A stretch of 35,266 nt of DNA from CAVZYN01 sp963779515 (GTDB lineage: Bacteria > Pseudomonadota > Alphaproteobacteria > Rhizobiales > Hyphomicrobiaceae): positions 1 to 35,266 of the forward strand of contig CAVZYN010000010.1 in NCBI GenBank assembly GCA_963779515.1. Direction: 5' to 3'. The notes beneath the pieces are model-generated. The model was not told where the DNA came from and searched no databases. It was given only the letters and a program-made list of their open reading frames with translations. Shown in pieces: positions 31,416 to 35,266 of the stretch (positions are counted from its first letter, which is position 1; each line of letters opens with the position of its first letter). Both the position numbers and the translations under genes were made by a program.

Positions 31416-32624
31416 GTGGACGCCGTACTTGTTGAATGGGGAAGTTTGCTGATCCGCTGGGTGCACATCATCACCGGGATCGCCTGGATCGGCTCGTCGT
31501 TCTATTTCATGCACATCGATGCGTCGCTCAAATCCACGCCCAAGATCGCTAAGGGTGGCGAAACCTGGGAAGTGCACGGCGGCGGCTTCTATCACGTGCA
31601 GAAGTATCTCGTCGCCCCCGAGAAACTCCCCGACGACCTCATCTGGCACAAGTGGGAATCCTATGCGACCTGGGTGTCCGGCTTCTTCCTGCTGGTCTGG
31701 GTCTACTACCTCGGCTCCGATCTCTATCTGATCGATCCGGCGGTGCGGCAGCTGTCGCCGATCGCCGCCGCGACAATCGGCACCGGCGGGCTCGTCATCG
31801 GCTGGCTCGTCTATGATTTTCTGGTCAAATCGCCGCTCGCCAAAAACGACGTCGCGCTCGCCGCTGTCGGATTCGCCTTCATCATGCTGATGGCGTGGTT
31901 TTTCCAGCAGATGTTCTCGGGCCGCGGCGCGCTGATCCACACCGGCGCGTTGATGGCGACCATCATGTCCGGCAACGTGCTGCTCAACATCATCCCGAAC
32001 CAGAAAAAGGTGATCGCCGATCTCGTCGCTGGAAAGACGCCCGATCCGGATCTCGGCAAGCAGGCGAAGACGCGCTCGACGCACAACAACTATCTCACGC
32101 TACCGGTCATCTACCTGATGATCTCCAACCACTATCCCCTCACCTACTCGTCGCCCTACGCCTGGATCATGGTCGGGTTCATCCTGGTGGCGGGCGCGCT
32201 GGTCCGGCACTACTACAACGAACGCCACGCCGGTCGCGGCGACAAGTGGTGGACGTGGGCCGGCGCCGCTGTTGCCATCGCCATCGCTGTCGCAATCAGC
32301 ATGATGTCTTCTCCCGCCGCGCGCGAACGGCTCGGCTTGAAGCCCGAAAAAATCGTCAAAGTCGCGTCGGCCGCCAGCATTCCGAAGCCCGTCGACGAGA
32401 TCATTTCCAGCCGCTGCTCCATGTGCCATGCCGCCGAGCCGGTCTGGCAGGGCCTCGCCATCGCACCAAAGGGCGTGATCCTGGAGACGCCGCATCAGAT
32501 CGTGCGCCAGGCCGAGGCGATCCGTATCCAGTCAGTCATGACGCATGCCATGCCGCCAAACAACATCACTGGGATGACGCCCGACGAGCGCCGCACACTT
32601 GCCGCTTGGATCGCCCGCCGGTAG
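31416..32624 (+). CDS. puuD: membrane urate hydroxylase PuuD with C-terminal cytochrome c domain
   Basis: Integral-membrane urate oxidase, which oxidises urate to 5-hydroxyisourate and passes electrons to a c-type heme. About eight membrane helices run from residue 10 (LLIRWVHIITGIAWIGSSFY) to about 297, with the family-typical HGGGFYHVQKYLVAPEKLP and loops carrying conserved His. After a short linker, residues 325-402 form a cytochrome c domain with Cys334-x-x-Cys337-His338 (RCSMCHAAEP) and Met residues in HAMPPNNITGM as candidate axial ligands. GTG at 31416 has GGGGGA five bases upstream. Length 402 is normal. The amidohydrolase gene for a later step follows after 29 bases, so the two are probably one operon. 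Confidence 0.93.
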   Translation: MDAVLVEWGSLLIRWVHIITGIAWIGSSFYFMHIDASLKSTPKIAKGGETWEVHGGGFYHVQKYLVAPEKLPDDLIWHKWESYATWVSGFFLLVWVYYLGSDLYLIDPAVRQLSPIAAATIGTGGLVIGWLVYDFLVKSPLAKNDVALAAVGFAFIMLMAWFFQQMFSGRGALIHTGALMATIMSGNVLLNIIPNQKKVIADLVAGKTPDPDLGKQAKTRSTHNNYLTLPVIYLMISNHYPLTYSSPYAWIMVGFILVAGALVRHYYNERHAGRGDKWWTWAGAAVAIAIAVAISMMSSPAARERLGLKPEKIVKVASAASIPKPVDEIISSRCSMCHAAEPVWQGLAIAPKGVILETPHQIVRQAEAIRIQSVMTHAMPPNNITGMTPDERRTLAAWIARR

Positions 32625-32653
32625 ATCTCAGTTCGACCTGCTGCGAGACCCTG

Positions 32654-33913
32654 ATGCCCGCTTCCGACGATACACCCCATGCTCTCGGCGCCCGCATCAA
32701 CGCGCGTCTCGACGATCTCAACCGCTTCTCCGACGATCCAACCGGCCTGACTCGGCTTTATCTTTCGCCCGCGCACCGGGGGGCGGCTGATCTTGTCGGC
32801 CGCTGGATGGGGGCCGCCGCCATGAGCGTCACGCTGGATGCGACCGGCTCGGTCATCGGCCGTTATGAAGGGGCGACACCTGGCGCGCCCGCGCTGCTGC
32901 TCGGCTCGCACATCGATTCCGTCCGCAACGCTGGCCGCTTCGACGGCCCGCTTGGCGTGCTCACGGCGCTCGCCGTCGTCGAGGAGCTTGCGCGCAGCAA
33001 CACGCGGCTGCCGTTCGCGGTCGAAGTCGCGGCCTTCGGCGACGAGGAGGGCGTGCGCTTTGCGACCACGCTCGGCGGCTCACGCGCGCTCGCTGGAGGC
33101 TTCGATCCGGCTTGCCTCGACGAGCGCGACAGCGACGGCATCACGCGCCGCGCAGCACTTGCCGCATTCGGCTGCGATGCCACGCAAATTCCGAAGCTCG
33201 CCCGCGACCCCGCACGCACACTCGGATATGTCGAGGTGCACATCGAGCAAGGCCCGGTCCTCGAGGCCGAAGGATTGCCCGTCGGCATCGTCACCGCCAT
33301 CAACGGCGCCTCGCGCGGCACGATCGACCTCAAGGGCATGCGCGGCCATGCCGGCACAGTGCCGATGGCGCTTCGTCGAGACGCGCTCGCGGCCGCCGCC
33401 GAGGTCGTGCTCGCCGTCGAGTTGCTCGCCAATGACACGGCCGATCTTGTCGCGACCGTTGGCCAGCTCGAGGTTTTAGGCGGCGCCGTCAACATCGTGC
33501 CGGGCAGCGTCCGGCTCTCGCTCGACGTCCGCAGCGCCAGCGATACCGTGCGCCATCACGCCGTCGCCGGTGTCAAAGCCATGGTCGAGACGATCGCCAA
33601 GGCGCGCGGCATCGAGGCGGTGGTGGCGATGAACCACGATGCGCCTGCCACGCCGTGCGACAGTGCGCTTGCCGAGGCGCTCGCTGCCAGTGTCGCGCGG
33701 CTCGGGTTCAGCGTCCGCGCGTTGCCGAGCGGCGCCGGCCACGACGGCATGGCGTTCCGCGGCAAAATCCCGATCGCGATGCTGTTCGTGCGCTGCCGCG
33801 GTGGCATCAGCCACAATCCGCTAGAATTTGCGTCCGCAGCCGACATCGACGCCGCTGCCCGCGTCCTCCGCGATTTCGTGCTGAATTTCCGCTCCCCTCT
33901 ACTGCCCCCTTGA
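32654..33913 (+). CDS. allC: allantoate amidohydrolase (M20 family zinc hydrolase)
   Basis: M20-family Zaz-type amidohydrolase (allantoate amidohydrolase, or a ureidoglycolate or N-carbamoyl-amino-acid relative). Metal ligands are visible in order: His in LLGSHIDSV, Asp in GRFDGPLG, the catalytic and binding Glu pair in FGDEEGVRF, His in VEVHIEQGPVLE and His in GISHNPLEF. The lid-domain dimer residues are in GMRGHAGTVPM. Next to puuD, the allantoate role in urate catabolism is the best reading, hydrolysing allantoate toward ureidoglycolate and ammonia. The ATG at 32654 (MPASDDTPHALG) is used; the frame upstream overlaps puuD and is not protein-like. Length 419 is normal. Genes for 5-hydroxyisourate hydrolase, OHCU decarboxylase and allantoinase are not in the window. 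Confidence 0.88.
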   Translation: MPASDDTPHALGARINARLDDLNRFSDDPTGLTRLYLSPAHRGAADLVGRWMGAAAMSVTLDATGSVIGRYEGATPGAPALLLGSHIDSVRNAGRFDGPLGVLTALAVVEELARSNTRLPFAVEVAAFGDEEGVRFATTLGGSRALAGGFDPACLDERDSDGITRRAALAAFGCDATQIPKLARDPARTLGYVEVHIEQGPVLEAEGLPVGIVTAINGASRGTIDLKGMRGHAGTVPMALRRDALAAAAEVVLAVELLANDTADLVATVGQLEVLGGAVNIVPGSVRLSLDVRSASDTVRHHAVAGVKAMVETIAKARGIEAVVAMNHDAPATPCDSALAEALAASVARLGFSVRALPSGAGHDGMAFRGKIPIAMLFVRCRGGISHNPLEFASAADIDAAARVLRDFVLNFRSPLLPP

Positions 33914-34020
33914 GGGGGGCGGTCGGCGCGGCCTATCTGTGGCGACACGGTTGCAGCGATCCGCGGCGGGTGGGGGGTGGCTCCTCGCACGCGCGAACGT
34001 GGGCACTTTCACCCCCTCCC

Positions 34021-34117
34021 GACCGGCAAGAACGATGTCACTTTTTCTTGCGCGCGGCCGCCTCCATCCCGCGCGCGTGACATCGTGCCGGTCGACCTCC
34101 CCCCTCGAAGGGGGAGG
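34021..34117. repeat. intergenic palindromes between the amidohydrolase and BMP genes
   Basis: Two inverted repeats fill the convergent gap. The outer arms gaccggc (34021-34027) / gccggtc (34087-34093) enclose the perfect 10-bp pair acgatgtcac / gtgacatcgt, and a G/C-rich hairpin cctcccccct / agggggagg follows (34096-34117). They may terminate transcription from both sides, or be copies of a dispersed repeat. A third, short ccccct/aggggg pair overlaps the amidohydrolase stop. Confidence 0.5.
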
Positions 34118-34122
34118 CGCAC

Positions 34123-35214
34123 TCACTTCGGCAGCGCGCCATCGACGCCCTGGACGTAGAAATTCATCCCCGACAAATCCTTGTCGGAGATCTTTTCGCC
34201 GGCCTTCAGGACCTCGGTGCCGTCCTGCTTCTTCAGTGGGCCCGTGAACGGATGCAGCTCGCCCTTGGCAATCTTCTCGCGCGCGGCGTCCGCGAGCTTG
34301 GCCACGTCGGCGGGCACCGCCTTGTTCCACGCCGGCATCGTCAGCATGCCCGAGCTGAACCCGCCCCAGACGTCGCCTGACTTCCAGCTGTTGTCCATCA
34401 CCGCCTTCACGCGGCTGATGTAGTAGGGGCCCCAGTTGTTGATCAGCGATGTCGCCTGGGCGTTGGCGCCGAACGCCGCCATGTCGGAGGCCTGCCCGAT
34501 CGCCCAGATCTTCTTGGTCTCGGCGAGTTTCATCGCCGCCGGGCTATCGGTGTGCTGGAACAGCACGTCCGCGCCTTGATCGGTCAGCGCCTTGGCGGCA
34601 TCCGATTCCTTGCCCGGATCGAACCAGGTCGAGACCCAGATGATCTTGAACTTGACGTTGGGGTTGACGGACTTGGCGCCGAGGTACGCCGCGTTGATGC
34701 CCATCACCACTTCGGGGATCGGGAACGAGGCGATGTAGCCGATCGTGTTCGACTTCGTCAGCTTGCCGGCCGCGACGCCGGCGACATAACGGCCTTCGTA
34801 GTAGCGGATGTTGGCGGTCGCCAGATTGTCGGCGCGGCGATAGCCGGAGATGTGCTCGAACTTCACGTTTGGGTTGCGCTGCGCGACCTTGAGCGTCGGG
34901 TTCATGAACCCGAACGAGGTCGTGAAGATCAAGTTGTTTCCAGCGGTCACGAGCTGATCGATGACGCGCTCGGCGTCGGGACCTTCCGACACATTTTCGA
35001 CGTGCGTCGTCTCGACCTTCGGGCCGAATTCCTTCTTCACGGCCTCGAGGCCTTTATGATGCTGATAGGACCAGCCGTGGTCGCCAATCGGGCCGACGTA
35101 GACGAACGCCACCTTGAACTTCTTGTCTTGGGCGAGCGCGGTCCAGCCCGCGACACCGGTTGCGACCGCTGCGACGGTGGCGGCTGCGGCCTTCAAGATC
35201 AGTCTTCGTGTCAT
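34123..35214 (-). CDS. BMP-family ABC transporter periplasmic binding protein (purine/nucleoside type)
   Basis: Solute-binding protein of the BMP (basic membrane protein/PnrA-like) family, whose members bind purine nucleosides or related compounds for an ABC importer. An export signal is present: MTRRLILKAAAATVAAVATG with a twin-arginine-like TRRLILK motif and cleavage after ALAQ. The mature protein begins KKFKVAFVYVGPIGDHGWSY, the family-typical ligand-binding start, followed by ADVLFQHTDSPAAMKLAE and WAIGQASDM. The ATG at 35214 has a strong GGAGGAGG eight bases upstream. Length 363 is normal. The permease and ATPase genes are not downstream on this strand, so they probably lie beyond the right edge. 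Convergent to puuD-allC, which supports purine uptake as its job. Confidence 0.9.
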   Translation of the reverse strand: MTRRLILKAAAATVAAVATGVAGWTALAQDKKFKVAFVYVGPIGDHGWSYQHHKGLEAVKKEFGPKVETTHVENVSEGPDAERVIDQLVTAGNNLIFTTSFGFMNPTLKVAQRNPNVKFEHISGYRRADNLATANIRYYEGRYVAGVAAGKLTKSNTIGYIASFPIPEVVMGINAAYLGAKSVNPNVKFKIIWVSTWFDPGKESDAAKALTDQGADVLFQHTDSPAAMKLAETKKIWAIGQASDMAAFGANAQATSLINNWGPYYISRVKAVMDNSWKSGDVWGGFSSGMLTMPAWNKAVPADVAKLADAAREKIAKGELHPFTGPLKKQDGTEVLKAGEKISDKDLSGMNFYVQGVDGALPK

Positions 35215-35266
35215 GATGTTGTCCTCCTCCAGTTCGGCAATTTTTATCACAGCGAACGCGCGTCAG

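Noticed and set aside
31364..31440. Complete tRNA gene
   Set aside because: Only the 5' end matches; no anticodon stem, T-arm or acceptor 3' strand follows.

Overview
The window reads as chromosomal DNA of an alphaproteobacterium, most likely of the Hyphomicrobiales (a Xanthobacteraceae/Bradyrhizobiaceae-like lineage). This is inferred from the high GC content, a short PutA without a DNA-binding N-terminus, the rplY-pth...ychF-MaoC neighbourhood, an Ala/Lys-rich tail on L25, an integral-membrane urate oxidase (PuuD), and intergenic palindromes of the kind that abound in this order. No phage, CRISPR array, rRNA gene or complete tRNA gene is visible.

Layout. 1-1903: two neighbouring minus-strand genes (fatty-acid desaturase, glutathione-dependent formaldehyde dehydrogenase) that are recognisable but broken by many frameshifts. 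2058-8455: a DMT-family permease, a PutA proline-catabolism gene with a translationally coupled small gene, a pure RTX beta-roll protein and a TauE/SafE permease, the last two sharing a bidirectional hairpin terminator. 8750-12026: topoisomerase IV subunit B (parE), then an intact IS1595-family insertion with a perfect 8-bp target duplication. 12188-15226: two tandem paralogues of TadG-like, von Willebrand-A-domain envelope proteins, without other Tad genes. 15296-16393: an antitoxin with a truncated ParE-like toxin, and a DUF4926 protein. 16395-22168: the housekeeping set L25 (with a candidate attenuator leader), pth and ychF, with about 3 kb of accessory DNA between pth and ychF (RHH/VapC module, IS630-family element, small membrane protein, long palindromic repeat). 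22252-25988: a light-linked cluster made of a cryptochrome/photolyase-like protein with its domains in reversed order, a four-cysteine iron-sulfur (6-4) photolyase, a DUF2256 protein and a DUF805 membrane protein. 26095-30776: a fused double MaoC protein, a hybrid sensor kinase and a cytochrome P450. 30967-35214: a small membrane protein, then a purine-degradation group: PuuD urate oxidase, an allantoate-type amidohydrolase and, convergent to them, a BMP-family (nucleoside/purine type) periplasmic binding protein.

How the genes work together. PutA supplies glutamate from proline. PuuD and the M20 amidohydrolase are successive parts of urate to allantoate to ureidoglycolate catabolism, and the BMP protein plausibly feeds purines to them. 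The two photolyase-family genes are 4 nt apart and are probably cotranscribed, and the DUF2256 gene overlaps the end of the second. The most interesting item is the domain-swapped photolyase-like protein next to a canonical PhrB. Secondary items are the L25 leader, the orphan TadG pair, and the mobile and toxin-antitoxin cargo inside the rplY-pth-ychF block.
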